64,000 nt of DNA from Roseiarcus sp963805295 (GTDB lineage Bacteria; Pseudomonadota; Alphaproteobacteria; Rhizobiales; Beijerinckiaceae), in NCBI GenBank assembly GCA_963805295.1, contig CAWDTW010000033.1, positions 202,130 to 266,129 of the forward strand, read 5' to 3'. Shown piece by piece: positions 45,450-55,770 of the stretch; position 1 is the stretch's first letter; each line of letters begins with the position of its first letter. A program made the translations under genes and the position numbers. Below the pieces are notes generated by a model. The model saw only the letters and a program-made list of their open reading frames with translations, was not told the origin of the DNA and searched no databases.

Positions 45450-45856
45450 TCTGGCGGCTCATGCACGCGACGGCGATCGCCGCGCTGATCGGATCGGCGG
45501 CCTATGTCTACGGCGTCAAATACCGCACGATCTACGCGTCCGAGCAGCTCGTGAAGGCGAGCCATCTCATCGCCAAGGAGAAGGATGCGATCAATCTTCT
45601 GCGCGCCGAATACGCCCATCTGGCGCGGCCCGACCGGCTGCAGCAACTCGCCGATTCGAAGCTCGGCCTGCAGGCGCTGACGCTCTCCCAGATCGCGACC
45701 GTCGACGAACTGCCCGTCGCCCAACCCAAGGTCAACTCGATCGGCCGCACGCTCGAGTCGCTCGGGTTCATGAAGGACAGCGCCACGCCCGCCGCCCCCG
45801 CCGCCCCCGCCGCCGACGCCGGCGCGCCCGGCGGCGCGACTCCGCCGGTGAGGTGA
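45446..45856 (+). CDS. ftsL: Cell division protein FtsL
   Basis: A 136-residue bitopic membrane protein: short N-terminus, one membrane helix (ATAIAALIGSAAYVYGVKY), then a periplasmic coiled coil (LVKASHLIAKEKDAINLLRA) and an Ala/Pro-rich end. FtsL links FtsQ/FtsB with FtsW/FtsI at the septum. Position between rsmH and ftsI supports the call more than sequence, since FtsL diverges fast. Confidence 0.85.
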   Translation: MIWRLMHATAIAALIGSAAYVYGVKYRTIYASEQLVKASHLIAKEKDAINLLRAEYAHLARPDRLQQLADSKLGLQALTLSQIATVDELPVAQPKVNSIGRTLESLGFMKDSATPAAPAAPAADAGAPGGATPPVR

Positions 45857-45858
45857 CC

Positions 45859-47763
45859 ATGGCCGCGACGCCGAACGACGCGAGCCTCAGCGCCGCCAGG
45901 CGGCCGAGGCGCGTGGGTCCCCTCGCCCGCGCGGCGATCGGGCTTTTCCGTCGCTACGTGCCGAAGAATTTCGGCGTCGATCTCGAGCCGCCGGCGCCGG
46001 GTGCGCCCCGGACCTCGCTCCGCTCGCTGATGACGGCGGCAAACCTGAAAGCCTTCGTCCATGCTCTCCTGCTGACGCGGCTCGACCGGTCGGGCGCACG
46101 CATCCGCACCGTCGCGCTCGGCATGTTCGTCGCCTACGCCGCTATCGGCGTGAAGCTCGTCGTGCTCGGCCTCTCGCACGATCCGCCGCAGACGCTGAAG
46201 GGCGCGGCCGATCAGGCCGTTTCCGGCGCGAGGCCGGACCTGCTGGACCGCAACGGCGAACTCCTCGCAACCGACATCAAGACCGTGTCGGTCTTCGCCG
46301 AGCCGAACCGCATCATCGACAAGGACGAGGCGGTCGAGCTCATCACCGCCGTGCTGCCCGACGTCAACGCGAAGGAATTGCGCGAGCGTCTCGGCGCGAA
46401 GAAAGGCTTCGTCTGGGTCAAGCGCCAGATCACGCCGAAGGAGCAGGCGGAAATCTTCCACCTCGGCCTGCCCGGCGTCGGTTTCCTGCCCGAGAACAAG
46501 CGCGTCTATCCCAACGGTCCGATCGGCGCTCATGTGATCGGCTACGTCGACAAAGACAATGTCGGCATCGCCGGCATGGAGAAATATCTCGACGAGCAGA
46601 GCCTGACCGACCCGCATGTGCCCGGCTTCGTCGTCGATCCGGAGAGCCTGAAGCCGGTCCGGCTTTCGCTCGACCTCAAGGTGACGCATGCGCTGCGCGA
46701 CGAACTCCTCGCCGGCATGGAGCGCTTCCGCGCCAAGGCGGCGGCCGGAGTGATCGTCGACGTCAACACGGGCGAAATGCTCGCGCTCGAGTCCCTGCCC
46801 GACTACGATCCCAACCAGCCGCTCGACGCGCAGGATCCCTCGAAGATCAACCGCATCAACGTCGGGGTCTACGAGATGGGCTCGACCTTCAAGGCGATCT
46901 CGATCGCCATGGCGCTCGACCTCGGCAAGGTGACGCTCGGCAGCCACGTCGACGCACGCGACAGCTTGCGCTATGGACGCTTCACCATCCACGACTTCCA
47001 CGCCACCCATCGCGTCTTGAGCGTGCCGGAAGTGTTCACCCATTCCTCGAACATCGGCACCGCCCGCATGGCGATGATGGTCGGCGTCGAGGCACATCAA
47101 GCGTTCTTGAAGAAAATGGGCCAGCTCGACCGGCTGCGCACCGAACTGCCCGAAAGCGCCGAGCCGCTGGTGCCCAAGCGCTGGAGCCTCCTCAATACGA
47201 TGACAATCGCCTTCGGTCAGGGCCTCAATGTCGCGCCGCTCCAGGCGGTGATGGCGGTGGCGGCGCTGGTCAACGGCGGCAACATGATGGCGCCGACCTT
47301 CCTGCCGCGCACCGAGGCGGAGGCCGCCAAGGTCGGCCGTCGGGTCGTCAGCGAACAGACCTCGGAATCGATGCGCTATCTCCTGCGCTCAAACGCGACG
47401 CACGGCACGGCCGGGCTCGCCAACGTCCCCGGCTATTACGTCGGCGGCAAGACCGGCACGGCCGACAAAATCATCCATGGCCATTATTCCCATGACAAGG
47501 TGTTCACCACCTTCATGGCCATCACGCCGGCCAACAAACCGAAATACCTCTATCTCGCGATTTACGACGATCCGCAGGCCGCGCCCGGAGACGGCGGCTA
47601 TCACACCGCCGCCTATAACGCCGGACGAACCGTCGGCGCCCTGATCCGGCGCATCCAGCCGCTGGAAGGGGTGCCTCCGATGAAGGAGGCGCCAAATCAG
47701 CCATTCCCCATCATCGCCCGTCTGGGGTATGGAGCCGACGCCGACAAGGTCGGCAAGGAGTGA
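45859..47763 (+). CDS. ftsI: Peptidoglycan transpeptidase FtsI (PBP3)
   Basis: A 634-residue class B penicillin-binding protein that cross-links septal peptidoglycan. A membrane anchor is near residues 88-105; the PBP dimer domain follows; the transpeptidase has the nucleophile Ser342 in GSTFK, the SSN triad in HSSN and KTGT at 531. The start is ATG 45859; GTG at 45853 overlaps the ftsL stop and is an alternative. The N-terminal cytoplasmic tail is longer than usual. Confidence 0.95.
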   Translation: MAATPNDASLSAARRPRRVGPLARAAIGLFRRYVPKNFGVDLEPPAPGAPRTSLRSLMTAANLKAFVHALLLTRLDRSGARIRTVALGMFVAYAAIGVKLVVLGLSHDPPQTLKGAADQAVSGARPDLLDRNGELLATDIKTVSVFAEPNRIIDKDEAVELITAVLPDVNAKELRERLGAKKGFVWVKRQITPKEQAEIFHLGLPGVGFLPENKRVYPNGPIGAHVIGYVDKDNVGIAGMEKYLDEQSLTDPHVPGFVVDPESLKPVRLSLDLKVTHALRDELLAGMERFRAKAAAGVIVDVNTGEMLALESLPDYDPNQPLDAQDPSKINRINVGVYEMGSTFKAISIAMALDLGKVTLGSHVDARDSLRYGRFTIHDFHATHRVLSVPEVFTHSSNIGTARMAMMVGVEAHQAFLKKMGQLDRLRTELPESAEPLVPKRWSLLNTMTIAFGQGLNVAPLQAVMAVAALVNGGNMMAPTFLPRTEAEAAKVGRRVVSEQTSESMRYLLRSNATHGTAGLANVPGYYVGGKTGTADKIIHGHYSHDKVFTTFMAITPANKPKYLYLAIYDDPQAAPGDGGYHTAAYNAGRTVGALIRRIQPLEGVPPMKEAPNQPFPIIARLGYGADADKVGKE

Positions 47764-47773
47764 ACCCGGCGGA

Positions 47774-49216
47774 ATGACACGGCTGAGCGACATCCTCGAT
47801 CTGGAGAATGCGGACGGCGCGCTCGCTTCGCGCGAGATCGGCGGAATCGCCTTCGACAGCCGCAAGGTGCGGGCGGGCGACGTCTTCTTCGCCCTCGCCG
47901 GGGCCAAGGACGACGGCCTCAGGCATGCCGGCGACGCGCTGGCCAAAGGCGCGGCCGCCATCGTCGCCGAGCGCGAGGCGCTGATCGCCGGCGTCCCCTT
48001 CGTCCGGGTCGCCGACGCGCGCGCTGCGCTCGCCCGCGCCGCCGCGCGTCTTTTCCCGCGCCAGCCGGAAACCATCGTCGCCGTCACCGGCACCAGCGGC
48101 AAGACGTCGATCGCGGCCTTCGCCAGGCAGATCTGGCGGTCGCTTGGCCGGGAGGCCGCCTCGCTCGGCACCCTCGGCGTCGTCTCGCGCCCGTTGACCG
48201 TCTACGGATCGCTGACGACGCCGGACCCGATCGCGCTCCATCAGACCCTCGACAGGCTGGCCGGCGAGGGCGTCACGCATCTTGCGCTGGAGGCCTCGTC
48301 GCACGGTCTCGATCAGAAGCGCCTCGAGGGCGTGCGGTTCGCCGCCGGCGCGTTCACCAATCTGACCCGCGACCACATGGACTATCACGCGACGACGGAG
48401 GATTATTTCGCCGCCAAGCTTCGCCTCTTCCGCGAACTCCTGCCCGACGGCGCGCCGGCAATCATCGACGCAGACAGCGGCGTCGCCCCGCGCGTCATCG
48501 AGACGGCGCGCGCGCGCGGCCTCGCGGTCTTTTCGGTGGGCGCCAAGGGCGAGGCGATCCGGCTCGCGTCGGTTGCGCGCGCCGGTTTCGCCTCGACGCT
48601 CGAGCTCGAGTTCAGCGGGCGCCGTCGGCGCGTCGGTCTCCCTTTGCCGGGTGATTTCCAGATCGCCAACGCGCTGGTCGCGGCGGGGCTCTGCATCGCG
48701 ACGGGCAGCGAGGCCGACGCCGTCTTCAAGGCGCTGCAGTCTCTCGAGGGCGCGCCCGGACGGCTCGAGCGCATCGGCGAGACGCGCGGCGCCGCGGTTT
48801 TCGTCGATTACGCCCACAAGCCCGACGCGCTCGAAAAGGCGCTCGCCGCCCTGCGCCCCTACGTGCGCGGGCGGCTCATCCTGCTGTTCGGCTGCGGCGG
48901 CGACCGCGACGCGGGCAAGCGGCCGATCATGGGCGAGATCGCGACGCGCTGCGCCGAGGTGGCGATCGTCACCGACGACAACCCGCGCTCGGAAAATCCG
49001 GCGGCGATCCGCGCCCAGATCCTCGCCGCCGCCCCCTGCGCCCTCGAGATCGGCGACCGGGCGGAGGCGATCCGCGCGGGCGTGGCGATGCTGAAAGACG
49101 GCGACGCGCTGCTGATTGCAGGCAAGGGTCACGAAATCGGGCAGATTGTCGGCGAGAGAGTGCTGCCGTTCAACGACGCGGACCAAGCGCGCGCGGCTTT
49201 GCGGGAGGCGGAATGA
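47774..49216 (+). CDS. murE: UDP-MurNAc-tripeptide ligase MurE
   Basis: A 480-residue Mur ligase that adds meso-diaminopimelate to UDP-MurNAc-Ala-Glu. The ATP loop VTGTSGKTS is at 94-102, and the diaminopimelate-specific DNPR motif is in DDNPRSEN near 400, so the substrate is diaminopimelate and not lysine. ATG 47774 lies 10 bases after ftsI. The stop overlaps murF. Confidence 0.95.
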   Translation: MTRLSDILDLENADGALASREIGGIAFDSRKVRAGDVFFALAGAKDDGLRHAGDALAKGAAAIVAEREALIAGVPFVRVADARAALARAAARLFPRQPETIVAVTGTSGKTSIAAFARQIWRSLGREAASLGTLGVVSRPLTVYGSLTTPDPIALHQTLDRLAGEGVTHLALEASSHGLDQKRLEGVRFAAGAFTNLTRDHMDYHATTEDYFAAKLRLFRELLPDGAPAIIDADSGVAPRVIETARARGLAVFSVGAKGEAIRLASVARAGFASTLELEFSGRRRRVGLPLPGDFQIANALVAAGLCIATGSEADAVFKALQSLEGAPGRLERIGETRGAAVFVDYAHKPDALEKALAALRPYVRGRLILLFGCGGDRDAGKRPIMGEIATRCAEVAIVTDDNPRSENPAAIRAQILAAAPCALEIGDRAEAIRAGVAMLKDGDALLIAGKGHEIGQIVGERVLPFNDADQARAALREAE

Positions 49217-50646
49217 GCGCGCTGTGGACGGAATTGGAACTGACTGGCGCGTTCGCCGCCAAGCCGAGCGTCCCGCTCAAGCGCGCGATCGCGGGGGTGT
49301 CGATCGACACCCGTTCGCTTGCGGCCGGCGACATTTTCTTCGCCATCAAGGGCGAGACGCACGACGGGCACAACCACGCAGCGCGCGCTCTCGATGCCGG
49401 GGCGAGCGCGGCGGTCGTCAGTCGTGAGCGGGGGTCCGCTCTCGCCGCCTTCGGCCCGGTCTTCGCCGTGGACGACACGCTGAAGGCGATGGAGCGGCTC
49501 GGCGTCGCCTCGCGCGCGCGGACCAAGGCGCGGGTGGTCGCGGTGACCGGCTCGGTGGGCAAGACGACGGCCAAGGAGATGCTGCGCGCGATGCTGTCCG
49601 CCTGCGGCGCGACGCACGCTTCCCCCGCCTCCTACAACAACCACTGGGGCGTGCCGCTGACGCTCGCCCGCATGGCCGAGGGCGCCGACTTCGGCGTCTT
49701 CGAGATCGGCATGAATCACGTGGGCGAGATCACGCCGCTCGTGCGGATGGCGCGCCCTCATGTCGCTCTCATCACGACGATCGCGCCGGTCCATGTCGAA
49801 CACCTCGGCTCGATCGAGGCGATCGCCGACGCGAAGGCGGAAATCTTCCTCGGGCTCGAGCCGGGCGGGACGGCGATTCTCAATCGGGACGCGCCGCAAT
49901 TTGCGCGGCTCGCGAAAGCGGCTTTGGCGCGCCACGCGCGCGTTTTGACGTTCGGCGCGGGCGGCGATTGCGACGCGCGGCTTGTCGACGTCGGGGAAGG
50001 CGAAACCGGATCGCGCGTCGTGGCTCGAGTTCTCGGCCGCGAGATGGGCTTCGACCTCGGCGCCCCCGGCGCGCATATGGCTCAGAACGCGCTCGGCGCG
50101 CTCGTCGCGGCGCATGCGCTCGGCGCGGACGTCGAGCCTTGCGCCGCCGCGCTCGCGAGTTTTTCGGCCCAGAAGGGCCGGGGCGCCCGCATTTCGATCG
50201 CCACGCCCGATGGGACCGCGACCATCATAGACGAGAGCTACAACGCCAATCCGGCCTCGATGCGCGCGGCGCTCAAGCTGCTCGGCGCGGCCAAGCCCGG
50301 GCCGAACGGGCGCCGCATCGCCGTCATCGGCGACATGCTGGAGCTCGGCGCCGACGGCGCGGCCATGCATGCCGAACTCGCCGCTGATCTCAGCGCCAAC
50401 AAGGTCGATCTCTTGTTCGGGGCGGGGCCGCTCGCCCGCGCGCTGTTCGACGCCGCGCCGGCGTCGATGCGCGCCGCCTGGGCCGAGCGGTCGAGCGAAC
50501 TTGCGGCCGAGGTCGCCGGCGCGTTGCGGGCCGGCGACGTCGCTATGGTCAAGGGCTCCAACGGCAGTCGGATGGGCCCGCTCGTTGCGGCGCTGCGTGA
50601 ACATTCCGCCCGCGCGGGCGCTCGAGGCGAGGACGTCCGATGCTGA
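49213..50646 (+). CDS. murF: UDP-MurNAc-pentapeptide synthetase MurF
   Basis: A 477-residue Mur ligase that adds D-Ala-D-Ala to the UDP-MurNAc-tripeptide. The ATP loop VTGSVGKTT is at 111-119, and YNNHWGVPLTLARM and DESYNANPASMRAAL are characteristic. ATG 49213 overlaps the murE stop, and its end overlaps mraY by seven bases. Confidence 0.95.
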   Translation: MSALWTELELTGAFAAKPSVPLKRAIAGVSIDTRSLAAGDIFFAIKGETHDGHNHAARALDAGASAAVVSRERGSALAAFGPVFAVDDTLKAMERLGVASRARTKARVVAVTGSVGKTTAKEMLRAMLSACGATHASPASYNNHWGVPLTLARMAEGADFGVFEIGMNHVGEITPLVRMARPHVALITTIAPVHVEHLGSIEAIADAKAEIFLGLEPGGTAILNRDAPQFARLAKAALARHARVLTFGAGGDCDARLVDVGEGETGSRVVARVLGREMGFDLGAPGAHMAQNALGALVAAHALGADVEPCAAALASFSAQKGRGARISIATPDGTATIIDESYNANPASMRAALKLLGAAKPGPNGRRIAVIGDMLELGADGAAMHAELAADLSANKVDLLFGAGPLARALFDAAPASMRAAWAERSSELAAEVAGALRAGDVAMVKGSNGSRMGPLVAALREHSARAGARGEDVRC

Positions 50647-51722
50647 CTTGGCTCGCCGATCTTCCCCACCTGCCGGGCGTCTTCCATCTCTTCCGCTATC
50701 TCACGTTCCGCACGCTCGGCGCGGCGGGAACGGGACTGTTCCTCGTCTTCTTCTTCGGCCCGGCGATCATCTGCGCGCTTCGGCTGAAGCAGGGCAAGGG
50801 TCAGCCGATCCGCCTGGACGGTCCGGCCACGCATCTTCTGACCAAAAAAGGGACGCCCACCATGGGCGGGCTGATGATCCTGTTCGGCCTGTTCGTTTCG
50901 GCGCTGCTGTGGGCCAATCTGGAGAGCCCTTATGTCTGGATCGTGCTGTTCGTCACCGCCGGATTCGCCGCGATCGGCTTCTACGACGATTATTTGAAGG
51001 TGACGAAGCAGTCGCATCTCGGGTTTTCCGGTCGGGCGCGCCTCGGCGGCGAATATGTCATCGCCGCGCTCGCCTGTTACGCGGTGATGCGGGTCGGCGG
51101 CGCCGGCGCGAGCTCGCTCGCGGTGCCGTTCGTGAACGGCTACGTGTTCGACTTCGGCTGGGGCTTCCTGCTGTTCGGCCCGTTCGTGATCGTCGCCTTC
51201 GGCAACGCAGTCAATCTGACCGACGGGCTCGACGGACTGGCGATCGTGCCGGTGATGATCGCCGCGGCGACGCTCGGCCTCATTTCCTATCTCGTCGGCA
51301 GCGCGATCTACTCGCATTACCTCCTGATCGATCACGTGCCGTTCGCCGGCGACCTGATGGTGGTCTGCGGCGCGCTGATCGGCGCGGGCGTCGGCTTCTT
51401 GTGGTTCAACGCCCCGCCGGCCCAGATCTTCATGGGCGACACCGGCTCGCTGGCGCTCGGGGGCCTGCTGGGCACGATGGCGGTGGCGGTCAAGCACGAG
51501 ATCGTGCTGGCGGTGATCGGCGGCCTGTTCGTGATGGAGGCGCTGTCGGTCGTCGTGCAGGTCGCCTCGTTCAAGATGACCGGCAAGCGCGTATTCCGTA
51601 TGGCGCCGATCCATCATCATTTCGAGCAGCTCGGATGGTCGGAGCCGCAGATCGTCATGCGCTTCTGGATCATCGCCTTCGTGCTGGCGATGATCGGCCT
51701 CGCCTCGCTGAAGCTGAGGTGA
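50640..51722 (+). CDS. mraY: Phospho-MurNAc-pentapeptide translocase MraY
   Basis: A 360-residue inner-membrane enzyme with ten predicted helices that joins phospho-MurNAc-pentapeptide to undecaprenyl phosphate (lipid I). The motifs KKGTPTMGGLMIL, FYDDYLKV, NAVNLTDGLDGLA and MAPIHHHFE are all present. Its ATG lies inside the end of murF, indicating coupled translation. Confidence 0.97.
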   Translation: MLTWLADLPHLPGVFHLFRYLTFRTLGAAGTGLFLVFFFGPAIICALRLKQGKGQPIRLDGPATHLLTKKGTPTMGGLMILFGLFVSALLWANLESPYVWIVLFVTAGFAAIGFYDDYLKVTKQSHLGFSGRARLGGEYVIAALACYAVMRVGGAGASSLAVPFVNGYVFDFGWGFLLFGPFVIVAFGNAVNLTDGLDGLAIVPVMIAAATLGLISYLVGSAIYSHYLLIDHVPFAGDLMVVCGALIGAGVGFLWFNAPPAQIFMGDTGSLALGGLLGTMAVAVKHEIVLAVIGGLFVMEALSVVVQVASFKMTGKRVFRMAPIHHHFEQLGWSEPQIVMRFWIIAFVLAMIGLASLKLR

Positions 51723-51724
51723 CG

Positions 51725-53110
51725 ATGACGCCGGTCCAAATCCTGCGCGGACAGAGCGTCGCCGTCTTCGGTCTCGGCGGCTCGGGACTGTCGACGGTCC
51801 GCGCGCTTGTCGAGGGCGCGGCGGAAGTCGCAGTCTGGGACGACAACGCGCAGGCGCGCGAGCGTGCGGCCGGCGAAGGGTTTCCGCTCGTCGATCTCGC
51901 CGAGGTAGACTGGCGCTCCTTCAAGCTCTTCGTTCTGTCGCCCGGCGTGCCGCTGACGCATCCCGAACCCCACTGGACGGTGAAGCTCGCAAAGGAGGCC
52001 GGCGTCCCGATCGTCGGCGACATCGAACTCTTCGCCCGCGAACGCGGCGCGCGCGCGCCCCAGGCGCCCTTCGTCGCCATCACCGGCACCAACGGCAAAT
52101 CGACCACCACCGCGCTCATCGCCCACGTGCTGAGAGAGGCGGGCCGCGAGGTCGCGCTCGGCGGCAACATCGGTGTGCCGATCCTCGACCTGCCGCCGCC
52201 TGCGAGCGGGCGCACGCACGTGGTCGAGTGCTCGTCCTACCAGATCGACCTCGCGCCCTCGCTCGCGCCGAGCGTCGGCCTGCTCATCAACGTCACCCCG
52301 GACCATCTCGACCGGCACGGCGACCTTGAGCGCTACGCCGCGATCAAGGAGCGGCTCGCCGCCCGGTCCGAGGTCGCGCTGATCGGGGTCGACGACGATC
52401 CGTGCCGCGACATCTGCACCCGCCTGAAGGCGCGCGCCGGATCGCCGCGCGTCGTCGCGGTGTCGGGCATGGAGTCGCCGCTCGCCGACCTTTTCGTGCG
52501 CGACCGGCGCATCATGGCCCGCGGCGAGGCCGAGCCGCTGGTCGACCTCGCCGGCGCGCGGGCCCTGCGCGGCGCGCACAACGCGCAGAACGCCGCCTTC
52601 GCCTGCGCCGCCGCGCGCGCGCTCGGGGTGGAGCGCGCGCACATCGCGCGCGCCTTCGAGACATTCCCCGGCCTCGCGCACCGCATGGAAGAGGTGGGCC
52701 GCCTGGGAAGGGCGCTGTTCATCAACGACTCCAAGGCGACCAACGCCGACGCCGCGGAGAAGGCGTTGCTGTCCTTTCGCGACATTCACTGGATTCTCGG
52801 CGGCAAGCCGAAGGAGGGCGGCGTCGAGCCGCTGCGTCCGCTCTTTCCGCGCGTCGCCAAGGCCTACCTGATCGGCGAGGCGACCGAGGAGTTCGCCAAG
52901 ACGCTGGACGGCGCGGTCCCCTTCGAGCGCTGCGGAGCGCTGGGCGCGGCGACGGAGGCTGCGGCGCGCGACGCCTTGCGATCGAGCGCGGGCGAGCCGG
53001 TGGTGCTGCTGTCGCCGGCATGCGCCTCGTTCGACCAGTTCGCCAATTTCGAGGCGCGCGGCGACGCGTTCCGCGCGGCCGTCGTTCGCCTGCTCGAGGG
53101 GGAGGCATAG
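51725..53110 (+). CDS. murD: UDP-MurNAc-L-Ala:D-Glu ligase MurD
   Basis: A 461-residue Mur ligase that adds D-glutamate. The N-terminal Rossmann-like part has FGLGGSGLST; the ATP loop ITGTNGKSTT is at 119-128; INVTPDHLDRHGDL and NDSKATNADA are diagnostic of MurD. ATG 51725 lies two bases after the mraY stop. The frame is clean. Confidence 0.95.
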   Translation: MTPVQILRGQSVAVFGLGGSGLSTVRALVEGAAEVAVWDDNAQARERAAGEGFPLVDLAEVDWRSFKLFVLSPGVPLTHPEPHWTVKLAKEAGVPIVGDIELFARERGARAPQAPFVAITGTNGKSTTTALIAHVLREAGREVALGGNIGVPILDLPPPASGRTHVVECSSYQIDLAPSLAPSVGLLINVTPDHLDRHGDLERYAAIKERLAARSEVALIGVDDDPCRDICTRLKARAGSPRVVAVSGMESPLADLFVRDRRIMARGEAEPLVDLAGARALRGAHNAQNAAFACAAARALGVERAHIARAFETFPGLAHRMEEVGRLGRALFINDSKATNADAAEKALLSFRDIHWILGGKPKEGGVEPLRPLFPRVAKAYLIGEATEEFAKTLDGAVPFERCGALGAATEAAARDALRSSAGEPVVLLSPACASFDQFANFEARGDAFRAAVVRLLEGEA

Positions 53111-53112
53111 CC

Positions 53113-54255
53113 ATGGTGTCGAGAGCGGAAAGGGGCCCCGTCGCCGATTGGATGCGAACAGTCGATCGTTGGCTGCTCGGCTCCTTTGGCGCGCTGATGG
53201 TGATCGGCCTCGTCATGGCGCTCGCCGCGAGCCCGGCGGTCGCCGAGCGGCTCAACATGTCGACCTTCCATTTCGTCGACCGGCAGGCGTTGATGCTGGT
53301 CCCGACGGCGATCCTGATGGTCGCGACGTCGTTTCTCTCGCCGCGGCACGTGCGGCGCGCCGCGCTGGCGCTGTTCATCGTGTCGCTCGTCCTCATCGTG
53401 CTCGCGCTGATGTTCGGCGCGGAGGTCAAAGGCGCGCGGCGCTGGATCTTCGGCCTTCAGCCTTCTGAGTTCATCAAGCCGGCGTTCGTCGTTCTGGCCG
53501 CCTGGGCCTTCACCGAAGGCGGGCGGAAGACGCCGACGGCGGCGTTCGCCAAGATCCTGTCCTTTCTCATCCTGCCGTTGACGATCGCGCCGCTGATCCT
53601 CGAGCCCGACTTCGGCCAGACGATGCTGGTGGCGATCGTCTGGGCGTCGTTGTTCTTCATGGCGGGTCTGCATTGGTTCTGGGTCGTTGGCGTCGGCGGC
53701 CTCGGGGTCGCCGGCGGCTTCGCCGCGTTCAAGCTGTCGCCGCACGTGCACGAGCGGGTGCTGCGCTTCATCGATCCGGACTCGACGGGCGGCGTGGTCG
53801 ACACCTTTCAGGTCGACACCGCTCTTCAGAGCATCCTGTCGGGCGGCTGGTTCGGGCGCGGGCCGGGCGAGGGCGTCTACAAACGCATCCTTCCCGACGC
53901 ACACACCGACTTCGTCTTCGCGGTCACCGGCGAGGAATTCGGCATGATCGCCTGCATGGCGCTGATCCTCTTCTTCGGCTTCATCGTGCTGCGCGGTCTG
54001 TGGCTCGCCTCGCGCAACCAGGATCCGTTCTGCCGCTTCGTCGCCGCCGGCATGACGGTGATGTTCGGCGTGCAGAGCTGGATCAACATGGCGGTCAACC
54101 TGCGCGCCATGCCGGCCAAGGGCATGACCTTGCCGTTCATCTCCTACGGCGGCTCGTCGCTGCTCGCGCTCGGCCTCGGCATGGGCTTCCTGCTCGCGGC
54201 CACCCGCACGCGCCCGGTGGCAGACCTGCAACATCGCCTCGTCGCGGCGGAATGA
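53113..54255 (+). CDS. ftsW: Peptidoglycan glycosyltransferase FtsW
   Basis: A 380-residue SEDS-family polymerase with ten membrane helices that polymerises septal glycan strands from lipid II. GARRWI, PSEFIKPAFV, LILEPDFGQTML and the C-terminal PFISYGGSSLLA are the SEDS marks. It partners FtsI. It starts two bases after murD and overlaps murG by four bases. Confidence 0.95.
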   Translation: MVSRAERGPVADWMRTVDRWLLGSFGALMVIGLVMALAASPAVAERLNMSTFHFVDRQALMLVPTAILMVATSFLSPRHVRRAALALFIVSLVLIVLALMFGAEVKGARRWIFGLQPSEFIKPAFVVLAAWAFTEGGRKTPTAAFAKILSFLILPLTIAPLILEPDFGQTMLVAIVWASLFFMAGLHWFWVVGVGGLGVAGGFAAFKLSPHVHERVLRFIDPDSTGGVVDTFQVDTALQSILSGGWFGRGPGEGVYKRILPDAHTDFVFAVTGEEFGMIACMALILFFGFIVLRGLWLASRNQDPFCRFVAAGMTVMFGVQSWINMAVNLRAMPAKGMTLPFISYGGSSLLALGLGMGFLLAATRTRPVADLQHRLVAAE

Positions 54256-55352
54256 ACGGATCGCGCTGCATTCTTCTGGCCGCCGGGGGCACCGGCGGCC
54301 ATCTCTTTCCCGCCGCCGCGCTCGCCGCGGCTCTGAGAAGGCGCGGGGCGGAGGTGGAGCTCGCGACCGACGACCGCGCGCTCAAGTACGGACGGGATTT
54401 CCCCGCCCGCGCGATACACGCCTTTCCTTCCGCCACGACAACAGGCGCCGGCCCGCTCAACAAGGCCCGGGCAATCGTGACGCTCGGCGCCGGCGTCGCT
54501 GCTGCAGTGATCAAATTGAGGCGCATCAGGCCGCGCGCGGTCGTCGGCTTCGGCGGCTATCCGACGGTGCCGCCGCTCATCGCGGCCTCGCTCCTTCGCA
54601 TTCCGAGCGTCCTGCATGAGCAGAACGCGGTGATGGGGCGGGCCAACCGTTTCCTGAGCCCCCGCGTGTCGCTCGTCGCCTGCGGCTTTCCGGACCTCGA
54701 GGGCGCGGACGCGGCGACGCGGGCGAAGACCCGATACACCGGCAATCCGGTCCGGCCCGCCGTCCTCGCGGCGGCCGACAGCCCCTATCCCGACTTCGCC
54801 GGCCAGCGCCTCAGGGTGCTGGTGACCGGCGGATCGCAGGGCGCGCGCGTGATGGCGGACGTCGTTCCGGAGGCTCTGGCGCTCTTGAGCCCCAGGGAGC
54901 GGCAAAGGATCCGCCTGACCCAGCAGGCGCGAGGCGAGGACAAGGCGCGGGTCGCCGCAGCCTGCGCGCGGATGAGCTTTCCGGTCGAGATCGCCGAGTT
55001 CTTCGCCGATCTGCCGGCCCGCATCGCGGCATCGCATCTCGTCGTCGGCCGCGCCGGCGCCTCGACGGTGTCCGAACTCGCCGTCATCGGCCGGCCCTCG
55101 GTGCTGGTGCCGTTTCCGCACGCGCTCGACCAGGATCAGGCGGCGAACGCCGCGGCGCTCGCCGCCTCGGGCGGCGCCCTCGTCGTGCCGCAAACCGAAT
55201 TCACGCCCGAGCGGCTGGCGACGATCTTGTGCGAGGCGCTCGCGTCGCCGGCCAAGCTCGCCGCTTCGGCGCAAGCCGCGAAGAGGGTCGGCGTCGCGGA
55301 CGCGGCGGACCGTCTCGCGGACCTCGTGCTTCAGTTAGCGCGGCCGGCGTAG
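54252..55352 (+). CDS. murG: UDP-GlcNAc transferase MurG
   Basis: A 366-residue inner-face glycosyltransferase that adds GlcNAc to lipid I. The N-terminal GGTGGHLFPA, HEQNAVMGRANR and the donor site VTGGSQGARV, GRAGASTVSEL and PFPHALDQDQ are all present. It is the last gene of the cluster here: murC, murB, ddl and ftsQAZ, which usually follow, are not in the window. Confidence 0.95.
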   Translation: MNGSRCILLAAGGTGGHLFPAAALAAALRRRGAEVELATDDRALKYGRDFPARAIHAFPSATTTGAGPLNKARAIVTLGAGVAAAVIKLRRIRPRAVVGFGGYPTVPPLIAASLLRIPSVLHEQNAVMGRANRFLSPRVSLVACGFPDLEGADAATRAKTRYTGNPVRPAVLAAADSPYPDFAGQRLRVLVTGGSQGARVMADVVPEALALLSPRERQRIRLTQQARGEDKARVAAACARMSFPVEIAEFFADLPARIAASHLVVGRAGASTVSELAVIGRPSVLVPFPHALDQDQAANAAALAASGGALVVPQTEFTPERLATILCEALASPAKLAASAQAAKRVGVADAADRLADLVLQLARPA

Positions 55353-55426
55353 CGGCGGACGCTCGATGGGGCGTCACTCGGGAGCCGGCCCGGACTTCCC
55401 TCTGACATGGACTTCCCTCTGACATA

Positions 55427-55770
55427 GGCCAAGAGACCTTCGGCCAGCCAGTCGAACATGAGGCGCAGACGCGGAGTCGATTTGAGGTCGCGGCCCATGA
55501 CGAGCCGGACTTCGAGAGTCATCTGGAATGCCCCGGCAGGAGATAAGACCCTTCCATCGGCGAGCGACGCCCTCTTGACAGCCGCCAATGCCGACGCCTG
55601 CGCGCAGCGCCGCGAGTTGCGCTGTGTCGCTGTCGCAACGAAACCCGAAGTCCGAGCGGGTAAGCTCTCGGGCGAACTCGCCCGCGGAGCGAAAGCTTCG
55701 ACTGTCGCGGTCGAAGCCGATCGGGCAATGACGCGAAAGGTCGGCGACAGCCATCTCGGCCGTATCGGCC
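55427..55770 (-). pseudogene. LysR-family regulator remnant (effector domain only)
   Basis: Fragments of a LysR substrate-binding domain lie on the minus strand in alternating frames: WLSPTFRVIARSAST, then RSDFGFRCDSDTAQLAALRA, GVGIGGCQ and the C-terminal RLRLMFDWLAEGLLAYV near 55427. The HTH part and the first half of the effector domain are missing, and at least two indels are present. LysR genes divergent from a metallo-beta-lactamase-fold gene, as here, are common pairs. Confidence 0.6.
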